A DNA stretch of 64,000 nucleotides from Paenibacillus sp. CF384 (lineage in GTDB: Bacteria; Bacillota; Bacilli; Paenibacillales; Paenibacillaceae): NCBI RefSeq assembly GCF_900106745.1, contig NZ_FNNV01000001.1:620001-684000 (forward strand), read 5' to 3'. Position 1 is the first letter of the stretch. Each line of letters starts with the position of its first letter. The position numbers and the translations under genes were made by a program. Under the pieces are notes generated by a model. The model was not told the origin of the DNA, made no database searches, and saw nothing but the letters and a program-made list of their open reading frames with translations. This document shows positions 1 to 8,487 of this stretch, one piece after another.

Positions 1-21
1 TTCCGTGGAGGTGCGCCAAAC

Positions 22-1524
22 ATGAGCATGTCAAACGATAGCGGGACGGACAAGGTGCCCCTAAGCAGCAAGAGGCACTGGAAGCAAGTAGCGCTCTGGA
101 AAGATGTAACGGATGAACAATGGAATGACTGGATCTGGCAGCTCACGCATACGATTAAGACGCTGGATGAGTTGAAGCAAGTGGTCAATCTAACGCCTGA
201 CGAAGAGGCAGGTGTGCTCATTTCGACGCAAACGATTCCCCTCAACATTACGCCTTACTATGCCTCGCTCATGCATCCGGATGATCCGCGCTGTCCCATT
301 CGGCTGCAGTCGGTTCCGATTTCTGCGGAGCTGTTGAAGACGAAATATGATCTCGAGGATCCGCTCTATGAAGACGAAGATTCACCAACGCCGGGACTAA
401 CCCATCGATATCCGGACCGTGTGCTCTTCCTCGTGACGAACCAATGCTCGATGTACTGCCGTTACTGTACGCGCCGCCGCTTCTCCGGCCAAGTGGGCAT
501 GGGCGTGCCGAAGAAGCAGATGGACGATGCCATCGCTTATATCCGGAATACACCGGAGGTTCGGGATGTGCTGTTGTCCGGCGGGGATGGGTTGTTGATT
601 AACGATACGATTCTGGAATATATATTGAAAAACTTGCGCGAGATCCCCCATGTCGAGATCATTCGAATCGGCACGCGGGCGCCGGTCGTATTCCCGCAGC
701 GGATTACGGAGAATCTGTGCACGATGCTGCGCAAGTATCACCCGATTTGGTTGAACACGCATTTCAATCATCCGCTGGAAATAACAGAAGAAGCGAAGCA
801 AGCTTGTGCGATGCTGGCAGATGCCGGCGTGCCGCTCGGTAATCAATCCGTTATCCTCGCGGGTATCAACGATAGTACCCACATCATGAAGAAGCTCATG
901 CACGAGCTGGTCAAAATCCGCGTGCGACCATACTATATCTATCAATGCGACTTATCCGAAGGGATCGGCCACTTCCGGGCGCCTGTCTCCAAAGGGTTGG
1001 AGATTATTGAAGCGCTTCGCGGGCATACCAGCGGGTATGCGGTGCCAACTTTCGTTGTTGACGCTCCCGGAGGTGGCGGCAAGATCGCACTTCAACCGAA
1101 CTATCTCATCTCGCAAAGTCAGGATAAGGTGATCTTGCGTAACTATGAAGGCGTTATCGTCGGTTATCCGGAGCCTAGCAATTATGTGCCGGGCCGTGCG
1201 GATGAGTACTTCAATGAAATCTACGGCATCGAGAAGCAGCCGCCTAGCACCGGCATCATCTCGCTCATCAAAGATGAAAATTTCAACTTGGTGCCGGAAA
1301 ATTTGCGGCGTATCGGCAGACGCAAGCTGTATGAGCAAGCGGCCGACCACCACTCGCTCAAAGACAAACGCGAGAAGCGTGACGAAATGAAGCAGAAGCT
1401 CATGAAGGCGCGGCAGCAGGATCAGTCAGCCGGCGAAGGCGCGAAGCAGCAGAGCGCTCCCGCTAGCGAGGATAGCGCTCCGGAGCAAGCGGCGGCGCCG
1501 AAGGATGAGGGCAAGAGCGAGTAA
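22..1524 (+). CDS. kamA: L-lysine 2,3-aminomutase
   Basis: Radical SAM, PLP-dependent enzyme that converts L-lysine to L-beta-lysine. The cluster-binding motif CSMYCRYC gives Cys142, Cys146 and Cys149. The PLP-binding lysine is Lys354 in PGGGGK, and the SGGDG SAM-binding motif follows at about 186-190. At 500 aa it is a little longer than most family members. The excess is a Gln/Ala/Ser/Glu-rich, probably disordered C-terminal tail from about residue 455. Start ATG at 22 has GGAGGT at 7-12; a second ATG at 28 is possible. It converges on the yodQ end of the yodTSRQ operon, the same gene set as the B. subtilis kamA-yodPQRST cluster. Its promoter lies outside the window. Assignment is firm. Confidence 0.96.
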   Translation: MSMSNDSGTDKVPLSSKRHWKQVALWKDVTDEQWNDWIWQLTHTIKTLDELKQVVNLTPDEEAGVLISTQTIPLNITPYYASLMHPDDPRCPIRLQSVPISAELLKTKYDLEDPLYEDEDSPTPGLTHRYPDRVLFLVTNQCSMYCRYCTRRRFSGQVGMGVPKKQMDDAIAYIRNTPEVRDVLLSGGDGLLINDTILEYILKNLREIPHVEIIRIGTRAPVVFPQRITENLCTMLRKYHPIWLNTHFNHPLEITEEAKQACAMLADAGVPLGNQSVILAGINDSTHIMKKLMHELVKIRVRPYYIYQCDLSEGIGHFRAPVSKGLEIIEALRGHTSGYAVPTFVVDAPGGGGKIALQPNYLISQSQDKVILRNYEGVIVGYPEPSNYVPGRADEYFNEIYGIEKQPPSTGIISLIKDENFNLVPENLRRIGRRKLYEQAADHHSLKDKREKRDEMKQKLMKARQQDQSAGEGAKQQSAPASEDSAPEQAAAPKDEGKSE

Positions 1525-1584
1525 TTGAGCTGGCATCGTATCCGTTTATAAAGATAATCAGTTAGTAGCCCACCATTAATGCCC

Positions 1585-1629
1585 AAAAGCCGACTCAACT
1601 TTGCGCGATGCGCGGTTGAGACGGCTTTT
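1585..1629 (+). terminator. Intrinsic terminator after kamA
   Basis: A 15-bp near-perfect inverted repeat (AAAAGCCGACTCAAC with GTTGAGACGGCTTTT, one mismatch) with a 15-nt loop, ending in TTTT. It lies 60 bases after the kamA stop. The symmetric A/T ends mean it could also stop leftward transcription from yodQ. Confidence 0.85.
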
Positions 1630-1665
1630 GTTGTGTATGCTTAGCGGCGTCCACCTTGTGAAATT

Positions 1666-1849
1666 CTAACGTACCGCTGAGGCCTTATTCCGGCAATAAC
1701 CCCGATTGAAAATCTAACGAACCGTACAGGCGTTATTTGGTTCAAAACCCGTACAAATTAAGCATTTCCGCTCAATAGCGCCCCCAAGGTTCGTTAGCGT
1801 TTTTTAGCCGTCATGTTCGCCCAAATAAGGCCTCCACGGTTCGTTAGCG
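1666..1849. repeat. Cluster of four copies of a dispersed intergenic repeat (CTAACGAACCG / CGGTTCGTTAG)
   Basis: The spacer between kamA and yodQ (1525-1891) holds four degenerate copies of a roughly 25-base unit. Two are in one orientation (1666-1689 and 1714-1738, starting CTAACG(T/A)ACCG and ending (C/G)TTATT). Two are inverted (1774-1799 and 1824-1849, starting AATA and ending GGTTCGTTAGCG). The arrangement, two left-facing then two right-facing, can fold into a long imperfect hairpin. A fifth copy lies at 32969-32994. I see no coding potential here. The role is unknown; this looks like a REP/MITE-like intergenic family. Confidence 0.7.
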
Positions 1850-1891
1850 AATTATGGAAACTACTCCAGCTCTTACTTCTACTCTATATCC

Positions 1892-3388
1892 TTACTGCTG
1901 TTGATGCTCCTGCTCCTTCTTCTGTTCTGGTTCTTTCTCTGCTTTGAATTCTGCTTCTGTTTCTGCATTTTCAGCTCCCACTTCTGCTACTTCCGCTACC
2001 ACATTCACTTCCACTACCGTTCCCGCCACTTCCGCACCGACATCAACCTCTACAACTGATTCAACTTCTTCGTTTCTGCCAATCACATCCCCTGCTCCTA
2101 CACCTTCCCCATCTCGAGCCGCTTCCTCCTCAACCCCGCACCACTCCGCCATTGTGAGCGCGATAATCTCGGCGGCTTCGAACACGGCGTCGAGCTCGAT
2201 ATGCTCGTTAGGGTAATGGGCCATCTGCGTGAGGCCGGGGCCGAAGACGATACATGGCGTTTCGGCCAGAACCGTCAGAAGCCCGCCATCTGTGCCCCAT
2301 GGCGAAGCTTCCAAGACCGCCGGTTGATTCGTAACCGACGTGTATTGCTCCGCCACGATCCGCACCAATTCATGTGCCGGATCGACACTTCCCGGCACCC
2401 ACCTGGCACCGAACCATTCCAGCTCTGGCGGCGCGGCGCGAAACCACTCGTCCTTCTCCTCCAGCAGCTCCAACCAAGTGGCCATTTGTTCTTTGGCTTG
2501 TTCAAGCGACTCCTCCGGCGCAACCCCCATTCGACCTTCCAATATCACCGTGTCAGGCACAGAGGATGGCCAATTGCCGCCGCTAATCGTGCCGATATTA
2601 ATCGGTATGGGGATCGGATTATCCGCAAAGAGCGGATCATGGATCCTCGCATTGCGCACCTGCTCAAGCTCCAGCACATGAGCGACCACGAGCATGCTTT
2701 TTTCAATCGCACTGACGCCTTCGTACCGTGTTCCTCCGTGCGCCGCGCGGCCCTTCACCACGATTCGGAACCACATGGACCCCTGCTGCTTGGGAAAGAT
2801 CCGCATATTCGTAGGCTCGGGTATCAATGCCGCATCGGCCTTATACCCTTTCACAATCATCGCCAAAGTCCCGGCTCCTCCGCTTTCTTCCTCGATCACA
2901 CTTTGAAAGATGACATCACCTTGCAGCGTAATTCCCAAACTGCGGATCGCTTGAATGGCAAGCAGCAGCGAGACATTGCCGCCCTTCATATCCGATGCGC
3001 CGCGCCCATACAATTTCCCGTCCACCACTTCACCGCTGTATGGCTGACTGCGCCATTGCGAGCGATCGCCTTCAGGCACCACATCCATATGACCGTTTAG
3101 AATAATCGAACGGCCGCCCCCGCTTCCTCGCAGGATGCCCACAACATTCGGACTGCCGGAGAAGCTCGTTCTCGGCGAATAGAAATAAGGATGCTTTTCC
3201 AGCAGGGCACCATCGGGCTCCCACAGATCCACATCCAATTTCATCTCGAACAATTTACCCGCTATGAGCAATTGCGCTTCCTGTTCATTGCCTTGGGTAC
3301 TAGCGATTCGGACCAAACTCTGCAGCAGGCCCACGCCTTCCTCACGGTGCTGCTGGATCCATTCATGAATTTGCGCCTTCAGGTCCAT
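1892..3388 (-). CDS. yodQ: M20-family deacetylase/peptidase (YodQ-like)
   Basis: ArgE/DapE-type zinc hydrolase. Metal and catalytic residues are visible as His100-x-Asp102 (NGHMDVVP), Asp133 in GRGASDMKGG, and Glu166-Glu168 in VIEEESG. In this operon a likely job is removing the acetyl group that YodP adds, for example from 4-acetamidobutyrate to give GABA; this is inference. I start it at ATG 3388 because AAGGAGG lies 8 bases upstream; an ATG at 3406 has no ribosome site. The catalytic domain ends near residue 415. The last ~80 residues are an unusual acidic Glu/Val/Ala tail built from degenerate GAAGYN-type codon repeats. It is the last gene of yodTSRQ, 20 bases after yodR. Confidence 0.88.
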   Translation of the reverse strand: MDLKAQIHEWIQQHREEGVGLLQSLVRIASTQGNEQEAQLLIAGKLFEMKLDVDLWEPDGALLEKHPYFYSPRTSFSGSPNVVGILRGSGGGRSIILNGHMDVVPEGDRSQWRSQPYSGEVVDGKLYGRGASDMKGGNVSLLLAIQAIRSLGITLQGDVIFQSVIEEESGGAGTLAMIVKGYKADAALIPEPTNMRIFPKQQGSMWFRIVVKGRAAHGGTRYEGVSAIEKSMLVVAHVLELEQVRNARIHDPLFADNPIPIPINIGTISGGNWPSSVPDTVILEGRMGVAPEESLEQAKEQMATWLELLEEKDEWFRAAPPELEWFGARWVPGSVDPAHELVRIVAEQYTSVTNQPAVLEASPWGTDGGLLTVLAETPCIVFGPGLTQMAHYPNEHIELDAVFEAAEIIALTMAEWCGVEEEAARDGEGVGAGDVIGRNEEVESVVEVDVGAEVAGTVVEVNVVAEVAEVGAENAETEAEFKAEKEPEQKKEQEHQQQ

Positions 3389-3409
3389 GCTGTCCGCCTC
3401 CTTCATCGG

Positions 3410-4072
3410 CTACGTGATGTAATCGACCTTGCCCGGTATGAGCAGCGTTGCCTCGGTGCACCTGATTACGTCCTCAATCGTAAAAGGAGACATCACTTCC
3501 TTCAGCACGAGACCCTCATCCGTCACGTCCATGACCGCCATTTCCGTAATGATAGAATCGACGCATCGCTGCGCCGTAAGCGGCAGCTCGCAGTGCTTCT
3601 TAATCTTCGACTTGCCGTCGCGATTAACATGATTCATCACGGCTACGACCCGCTTCGCTTTCTGCGCCAGCTCCATTGCACCACCGATACCCGCCGTCCG
3701 TTTACCGGGTACGATCCAATTGGCCAAATCCCCTTGCTCGCTGACCTCCAGCGCTCCGAGTACCGTCATATCGATGCAGCCACGGCGAATCATGGCAAAA
3801 GCTATGGCACTATCGCAATAAGACGCGCCGATTGCCAGGGTTACCGGATAACCGCCCGCGTTGCACAGAAACCCATCTTCCTCGCCAGCGGCCGGCGTCG
3901 GCCCCGTTCCTAAGATTCCATTCTCCGCATGGAAGGTCACATGGATGCCTTCCGGAATGAAATCAGCCACTCGCGTCGGAATGCCGATCCCCAAATTAAC
4001 GACCATCCCATCCTTTATTTCACGGGCGGCTCGCCTTGCGATCCGGTCACGGCTTGTTTCTCCCACACCCAT
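3410..4072 (-). CDS. yodR: CoA-transferase subunit B (YodR)
   Basis: Beta subunit of a family I (SCOT-like) CoA transferase. The catalytic glutamate motif HAENGILGTGP is present with Glu50. It would form a heteromeric enzyme with YodS and move CoA between acyl groups; in the reconstructed pathway, between 4-acetamidobutyryl-CoA and acetoacetate (inference). Length of about 220 aa is normal. The frame also opens with a TTG at 4078, but ATG 4072 with AAAGGAG 10 bases upstream is the better start. It overlaps the 3' end of yodS by about 58 bases, so translation is probably coupled. Confidence 0.92.
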   Translation of the reverse strand: MGVGETSRDRIARRAAREIKDGMVVNLGIGIPTRVADFIPEGIHVTFHAENGILGTGPTPAAGEEDGFLCNAGGYPVTLAIGASYCDSAIAFAMIRRGCIDMTVLGALEVSEQGDLANWIVPGKRTAGIGGAMELAQKAKRVVAVMNHVNRDGKSKIKKHCELPLTAQRCVDSIITEMAVMDVTDEGLVLKEVMSPFTIEDVIRCTEATLLIPGKVDYIT

Positions 4073-4740
4073 TGCCAATTCACTCCTTTCCCTGCAACGA
4101 CCGCATCAACGAAGATGCCCGGTGTCACGATACGCTCCGGATCAAGCTCGCCTAACGGAACAATCGCATCCGCTTCCGCAATTGTCCGCGTGCCTGCCAT
4201 TGCTACTAGAGGATTAAAGTTGCGACCGCTCTTGTCGTAGATCAAATTCCCGTATTCGTCAGCCTTCAACGCATGAACGATAGCCACATCTGCCGTGAGC
4301 GCCGGTTCGACCAGATACGTTTTGCCGTCCACCACGACCTTCTCCTTGCCTGTTTCCAATGTGGTACCCATCCCCACATCAACTAGAATACCGCCTAGCC
4401 CTACTCCGCCTGCCCTGATCTTCTCAGCCAGCGTGCCTTGCGGATAGAATTCCACTTCCATCCGGCCATCCTCCATCATGCGACCTGCATTCGGATTGGA
4501 ACCGATATGCGAGGTAATGACTTTCCGAACACGTCCTTCGGTGACCAAGCGACCGATGCCGATCCACGGAAACCCGGTATCGTTACCGATAAGCGTAATA
4601 TCCCTTACGCCTTTATCCAAAATCGCTTCGACAAGCGTCGGAGGCGTCCCGATTCCGCCGAAGCCGCCGTACATCAGCGTACAGCCATCTTCGATCCACT
4701 TAAGCGCCTCATCAATAGCGATCGTCTTCTGTTTCGTCAT
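4015..4740 (-). CDS. yodS: CoA-transferase subunit A (YodS)
   Basis: Alpha subunit of the family I CoA transferase. The glycine-rich CoA-binding stretch YGGFGGIGTPP is at residues 24-34 and the family continues through the GGVGLGGILVDVG region. Length of 241 aa is normal. It overlaps yodT by four bases (ATGA) and yodR on the other side, so the three genes are tightly coupled within yodTSRQ. The pair resembles acetoacetate/butyrate-acetoacetate CoA transferases; the exact acyl donor cannot be read from the sequence. Confidence 0.93.
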   Translation of the reverse strand: MTKQKTIAIDEALKWIEDGCTLMYGGFGGIGTPPTLVEAILDKGVRDITLIGNDTGFPWIGIGRLVTEGRVRKVITSHIGSNPNAGRMMEDGRMEVEFYPQGTLAEKIRAGGVGLGGILVDVGMGTTLETGKEKVVVDGKTYLVEPALTADVAIVHALKADEYGNLIYDKSGRNFNPLVAMAGTRTIAEADAIVPLGELDPERIVTPGIFVDAVVAGKGVNWQWVWEKQAVTGSQGEPPVK

Positions 4741-6068
4741 CCGTCCATGACCTCCCCCATCACTTCCACGATTGTCTCTTCAAGCAAAGAGGCCAGCAGA
4801 TCCATCTCCTCGGTTGTGATCACAAGCGGCGGCGCAATGATGACGGCATCCCCTTCACCGTTCACGCCTCCTGCCGCAGGGTAGATGAGCAATCCTTTGC
4901 TCTGCGCGCGCTCCACGATCCGTGTTGTGACACTTAGCACGACCGGGAAGACCCGCTTGCTCGCCCGGTCGGCAACAAACTCAAGCCCAAGCAGCAGCCC
5001 TTTGCCGCGAACATCGCCAATAATCGCACAGGTAGAAGCAATCCGCTCCAGCGCTTGCCGCAGATAACGGCCTTTCTCCTCAGCGGCACCTACAAGCCCA
5101 CCTGCATCGATGTAATCGAGAACTGCCAAGGCTGTTGCCGCAGATTGCGGATTAGCGCTAAAGGTATGGCCGGACATGACAATCTGCGAACCGGCTAGAA
5201 TCGGCTCCATGATTCGGTCCTTCACTAACGTAGCGGCGATCGGCGTATAACCCGCACTAAGCCCTTTGCCAAGCGCAATCAAATCCGGCTCAACGCTCCA
5301 ATGCTCCATCCCGAACATCGCTCCGGTACGGGCAATGCCGGTCATGACCTCATCGGCGATAAACAGAATCTCGTATTTCTCGCAGATGGCTTTGATTCGT
5401 TCATAATAGCCTTCCGGCGGAACAACAGCGCCACCGGCTGCTCCAATAATCGGCTCCGCGATGAAAGCCGCTATATGCTCTGCACCTATTCGTTTAATGT
5501 TCGTCTCTAAGTCATCCGCGCAGGCTTGCCCGCAGCTCGGCGCCGACAATGGACACCGATAGCAATACGGCGCAGCGACAACCGGCAGCTCCTCCAGCAG
5601 CGGAACAAACCGCCTTCTCCTGGTGACATGACCGGACATCGACAATGCCCCAAGCGTGATGCCATGGTAGCTCATCCGTCTGGAAATGACTTTATTTTTG
5701 CCAAGACGACCCTGCTCCTGCCAATATTGAATGGCAATCTTCATTGCGGTTTCCGTTGCCTCAGAACCGCTGTTCACGAAGAAGGACCAGTAATCATGGC
5801 CCGGCGCCATATCACTAAGCCGCTTCGCAAGTTGTTCCGCCGGCTCGCTCGTAAATTGGGAGCGGTAGACAAAAGACACCTTCTGCGCTTGAGCGAGCAT
5901 CGCATCGATCACTTCTTGCACACCATGTCCGATCCCCGCCGTTACAGCGCCTGACGAGGCATCCAAGTATGCTTTTCCGTGCTCATCGTACAGAAATACG
6001 CCTTTGCCATAGTCAATCTTCGGATAGTGGGCACTTAGCAGCGGCTTGATCAAATGCTCCCGTGTCAA
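4737..6068 (-). CDS. yodT: Class III PLP aminotransferase (YodT), probable beta-lysine-pathway transaminase
   Basis: Fold type I omega/class III aminotransferase. Visible features are NSGSEATE, Asp239 in ADEVMTG, which contacts the PLP ring nitrogen, and the Schiff-base Lys268 in ALGKGLSAG. It also has a small CYRCPLSAPSC cysteine cluster. It would transaminate the beta-amino group of N6-acetyl-beta-lysine (inference from the operon). The frame is open from ATG 6104, but the sigma-54 promoter at 6111-6127 would begin transcription near 6100, downstream of that ATG. TTG at 6068, preceded by GGAGGGG with 6-8 bases spacing, is therefore the likely start, giving 443 aa. First gene of yodTSRQ. Confidence 0.9.
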   Translation of the reverse strand: MTREHLIKPLLSAHYPKIDYGKGVFLYDEHGKAYLDASSGAVTAGIGHGVQEVIDAMLAQAQKVSFVYRSQFTSEPAEQLAKRLSDMAPGHDYWSFFVNSGSEATETAMKIAIQYWQEQGRLGKNKVISRRMSYHGITLGALSMSGHVTRRRRFVPLLEELPVVAAPYCYRCPLSAPSCGQACADDLETNIKRIGAEHIAAFIAEPIIGAAGGAVVPPEGYYERIKAICEKYEILFIADEVMTGIARTGAMFGMEHWSVEPDLIALGKGLSAGYTPIAATLVKDRIMEPILAGSQIVMSGHTFSANPQSAATALAVLDYIDAGGLVGAAEEKGRYLRQALERIASTCAIIGDVRGKGLLLGLEFVADRASKRVFPVVLSVTTRIVERAQSKGLLIYPAAGGVNGEGDAVIIAPPLVITTEEMDLLASLLEETIVEVMGEVMDG

Positions 6069-6110
6069 TGGCTTCCCCTCCAAACGGCCTCTCTTCTCGC
6101 CCATTCTTGC

Positions 6111-6127
6111 TGCAATTTCGGTGCCAA
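6111..6127 (-). promoter_or_regulatory. Sigma-54 promoter of yodTSRQ
   Basis: On the minus strand the sequence is TGGCACCGAAATTGCA, an essentially perfect -24/-12 element with GG (6125-6124) and GC (6113-6112) exactly ten bases apart. Transcription is predicted to begin near 6100. It lies back to back with the yodP sigma-54 promoter, 32 bases apart. Confidence 0.88.
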
Positions 6128-6158
6128 CTTAGGCTAGAAGGCTGCGAATTCACGAATC

Positions 6159-6174
6159 TGGCATTGATTTTGCA
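6159..6174 (+). promoter_or_regulatory. Sigma-54 promoter of yodP
   Basis: TGGCATTGATTTTGCA, with GG (6160-6161) and GC (6172-6173) separated by ten bases, matches the -24/-12 consensus. The predicted transcript begins near 6185, leaving a 37-base leader that contains the yodP ribosome site TTGGAGG. Confidence 0.88.
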
Positions 6175-6221
6175 TCTCTACCATGTAGAATAACGGAAAC
6201 AGGATTGGAGGATCACTCATC

Positions 6222-7100
6222 ATGGAATCGAAGCAGAACGATAAGCAGTATTATGCAATGGACAACGAACAGGGCAGCAATTTCACCCTTCTATTATGCA
6301 GAGATGAATTCAACATGCGGCTGCGGGTCGACGATTACAACTACGAGGGAAATATGGATGCATTGTGCAGCCGTCTCACGGAGCTAATGAGCAATCCACT
6401 GTTTACGAAACTGTTCGTGAAGACGCGGGAAACGGATATGCGAATCTTGCTGGCCAAGGGCTATATGCTTGAAGGGATTTACAAGGGTTATTTCGATGGG
6501 GAAGATGCTTACTGTATGGCCAAATATACGGACCTCGCGAGACGCGCAAGCGATCACTGGATCGAAGAGGATCACATTCTGGAGCAAGTGCTTGCCCTGC
6601 AACCGAAGCCCGATAGAGAATCGTTAGCGGAACCGTTCTCCATTCGCAAGGCTGAAGCGAAGGATGCTGGGGAGCTGGCCTTCTTATATGGACAGATTTT
6701 TCAAACCTACCCGATTCCGATGAATGACCCCGGCTATGTGGCTCATGTCATGGAAGAAGGCACGCTGTTCGTTGTTGTGGAGCATGAGGGTCATATCATC
6801 AGCGCGGCTTCGGCCGAAATCAACACCAAATACCGCAATGCAGAGCTCACGGACTGCCTCACGCTGCCCGCCTATCGCGGACATGGTTTAATGCGGCAGC
6901 TGCTTCATGTGCTCGAAGAAGAATTACAGCTGCGGGATATTCGCTCTACTTACTCCCTCTCACGCGCACTGTCTTTCGGCATGAATGCCGCATTATTTCA
7001 ATTAGGGTATGACTATCAGGGTCGACTGACGAAGAACTGCGATATTTATGACAAGTTCGAAGATATGAATTTATGGTGCAAAATGCTGCCAGAGCAATAA
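6222..7100 (+). CDS. yodP: Beta-lysine N6-acetyltransferase (YodP/AblB)
   Basis: GNAT-fold acetyltransferase with the long N-terminal region (about 135 residues) typical of the AblB family; the acetyl-CoA loop is YRGHGL at 218-223. AblB partners KamA/AblA and acetylates the 6-amino group of beta-lysine. In archaea the product is an osmolyte. Here the neighbouring aminotransferase, CoA transferase and deacetylase point to catabolism. Start ATG 6222 has GGAGG ten bases upstream. It is divergent from yodT and read from its own sigma-54 promoter; it converges with rpoN, with only 3 bases between the stops, and no separate terminator is visible. Confidence 0.93.
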   Translation: MESKQNDKQYYAMDNEQGSNFTLLLCRDEFNMRLRVDDYNYEGNMDALCSRLTELMSNPLFTKLFVKTRETDMRILLAKGYMLEGIYKGYFDGEDAYCMAKYTDLARRASDHWIEEDHILEQVLALQPKPDRESLAEPFSIRKAEAKDAGELAFLYGQIFQTYPIPMNDPGYVAHVMEEGTLFVVVEHEGHIISAASAEINTKYRNAELTDCLTLPAYRGHGLMRQLLHVLEEELQLRDIRSTYSLSRALSFGMNAALFQLGYDYQGRLTKNCDIYDKFEDMNLWCKMLPEQ

Positions 7101-7103
7101 CAG

Positions 7104-8438
7104 TTATGGCTCTTGCTCCTTGGCTCGTTTACGTTTGAAGGAGGAGGCAATGCCAAGCTCCTCCCGATACTTGGCGACCGTTCGCCGGGAAATGGGAATG
7201 CCCTCCCCTTCGAGCATTAGCGCCAGCTGTTGGTCGGAATACGGCGTACTGTCCGCTTCCTGCGACACCATCTCGCGCAGCTTCGACTTTACACTCTCTA
7301 CTGTTGACGCATCTTCCTGCCCGCTGTTGTAGCCGGAAGGAAAGAAATAACCGAGCTCGCAGGTGCCCCATGGCGTCTGCGCATATTTGCCTGCAACCGC
7401 TCGGCTGACAGTCGATTCATGCAAGCCTATTTTCTCCGCAATTTGCCGGAGCACCATCGGTTTGAGGTGATCTGCTCCCCCGCGAAAGAATGCAGCCTGT
7501 TCTTCCACAATCGCTCTAGTCACCCGCAATAGAGTCAGCCTGCGCTGCTCCAAGCATTTGAGCAGGAAGGCAGCGGCACTTCGTTTCGCCAAGAGATATC
7601 GTCCTGATTCATCCGAATTCCCCAGCTCCTTCGCGATTCCTACATACGTGGTGTTCATCGTTAGTCTTGGCGCCGCAGACTCTTGAATGGATACGACAAA
7701 CTGATCCCCAACCAATCGTATGAGTACATCCGGGATGATATAATCAGCCTGTTTCGGCTGATAGACGGCACCTGGCCTTGGATTCAGCGATCGGATGAAC
7801 GCGATGGCCGAGACGATCTCCTCGTGCGAGGCATGCAGCAGCCTCATTAATTTCTGGATATGATAATCCGCTACCACTTCCAGATGTGTTGTAATCAACG
7901 TGATGATCAGCGGACTGCAGCCCTCCGTTCGCTTCACTTGCAGCAGCAAACATTCCGCCAAATTTCTGGCACCGACCCCAGCGGGCTCTAATCCTTGCAC
8001 GTAATTTAATGCCTGCTCAACCTCAACAAGCGATACGTTAAGTTTGGCAGCTATATGCTCCGGCGGGCAGTCCAAATAACCATTTGCATCCAAATTTCCG
8101 ATGATAAAGTCGACCACTTTCTTCTTAGCGCCTGCGATCTCCGAATCGAAACGAAGCTGTTCCTTCAAGTGTTTCTCCAGCGTCAGCCCCTGATCTGCCG
8201 CGATGTAATCGAGTGGGGCCGCGCTTCGCGAACCTCGTGCGAAGTCCGTGCCAAGTCCGGCTCCTCCCTGTCCATCCCACGCTTCCAAGAACGGATTCTC
8301 CTCAAGCTCATCCCGAATAAAATCAAGCAAATCCGACGTCGGCAGCTGCAAAATTTTGATCGCCTGCTGCAGCTGCGGCGACATATGCATATGCGCCTTC
8401 TGCTGCTGATACATCCCGAACCCGTACCGGGAAGTCAT
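7104..8438 (-). CDS. rpoN: RNA polymerase sigma-54 factor
   Basis: Complete sigma-54 (SigL/RpoN) of 444 aa. The Gln-rich activator-interaction region I is at the N-terminus (MYQQQKAHMHMSPQLQQAI), followed by an acidic stretch, the core-binding region, a helix-turn-helix (IGLHESTVSRAVAGKY), and the diagnostic RpoN box RRTVAKYREELGI near the C-terminus. It directs RNA polymerase to -24/-12 promoters and needs an ATP-dependent enhancer-binding protein. The frame opens with GTG 8447, but ATG 8438 sits properly behind AGGTGA. It is the third gene of gabT-ald-rpoN, 49 bases after the dehydrogenase, so it is probably transcribed from a sigma-54 promoter itself. Confidence 0.97.
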   Translation of the reverse strand: MTSRYGFGMYQQQKAHMHMSPQLQQAIKILQLPTSDLLDFIRDELEENPFLEAWDGQGGAGLGTDFARGSRSAAPLDYIAADQGLTLEKHLKEQLRFDSEIAGAKKKVVDFIIGNLDANGYLDCPPEHIAAKLNVSLVEVEQALNYVQGLEPAGVGARNLAECLLLQVKRTEGCSPLIITLITTHLEVVADYHIQKLMRLLHASHEEIVSAIAFIRSLNPRPGAVYQPKQADYIIPDVLIRLVGDQFVVSIQESAAPRLTMNTTYVGIAKELGNSDESGRYLLAKRSAAAFLLKCLEQRRLTLLRVTRAIVEEQAAFFRGGADHLKPMVLRQIAEKIGLHESTVSRAVAGKYAQTPWGTCELGYFFPSGYNSGQEDASTVESVKSKLREMVSQEADSTPYSDQQLALMLEGEGIPISRRTVAKYREELGIASSFKRKRAKEQEP

Positions 8439-8487
8439 AAGAATCACCTGCTTCGAAGGTGGATTCCTATAGTATATTCGGGATGGG

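Noticed and set aside
1525-1891. CRISPR-like array in the kamA-yodQ spacer
   Set aside because: The four repeat copies are degenerate, irregularly spaced and in opposite orientations, unlike a CRISPR array.
2201-3100. Long open frame of 299 codons on the plus strand across yodQ
   Set aside because: It is the complement of the well-supported M20 hydrolase, has no ribosome site, and its product resembles no protein; a shadow frame.
6105-6221. Sigma-E promoter for the yod genes, as in B. subtilis
   Set aside because: I found no convincing -35/-10 sigma-E pair, while two sigma-54 elements fit almost perfectly. A weak sigma-E site cannot be excluded.
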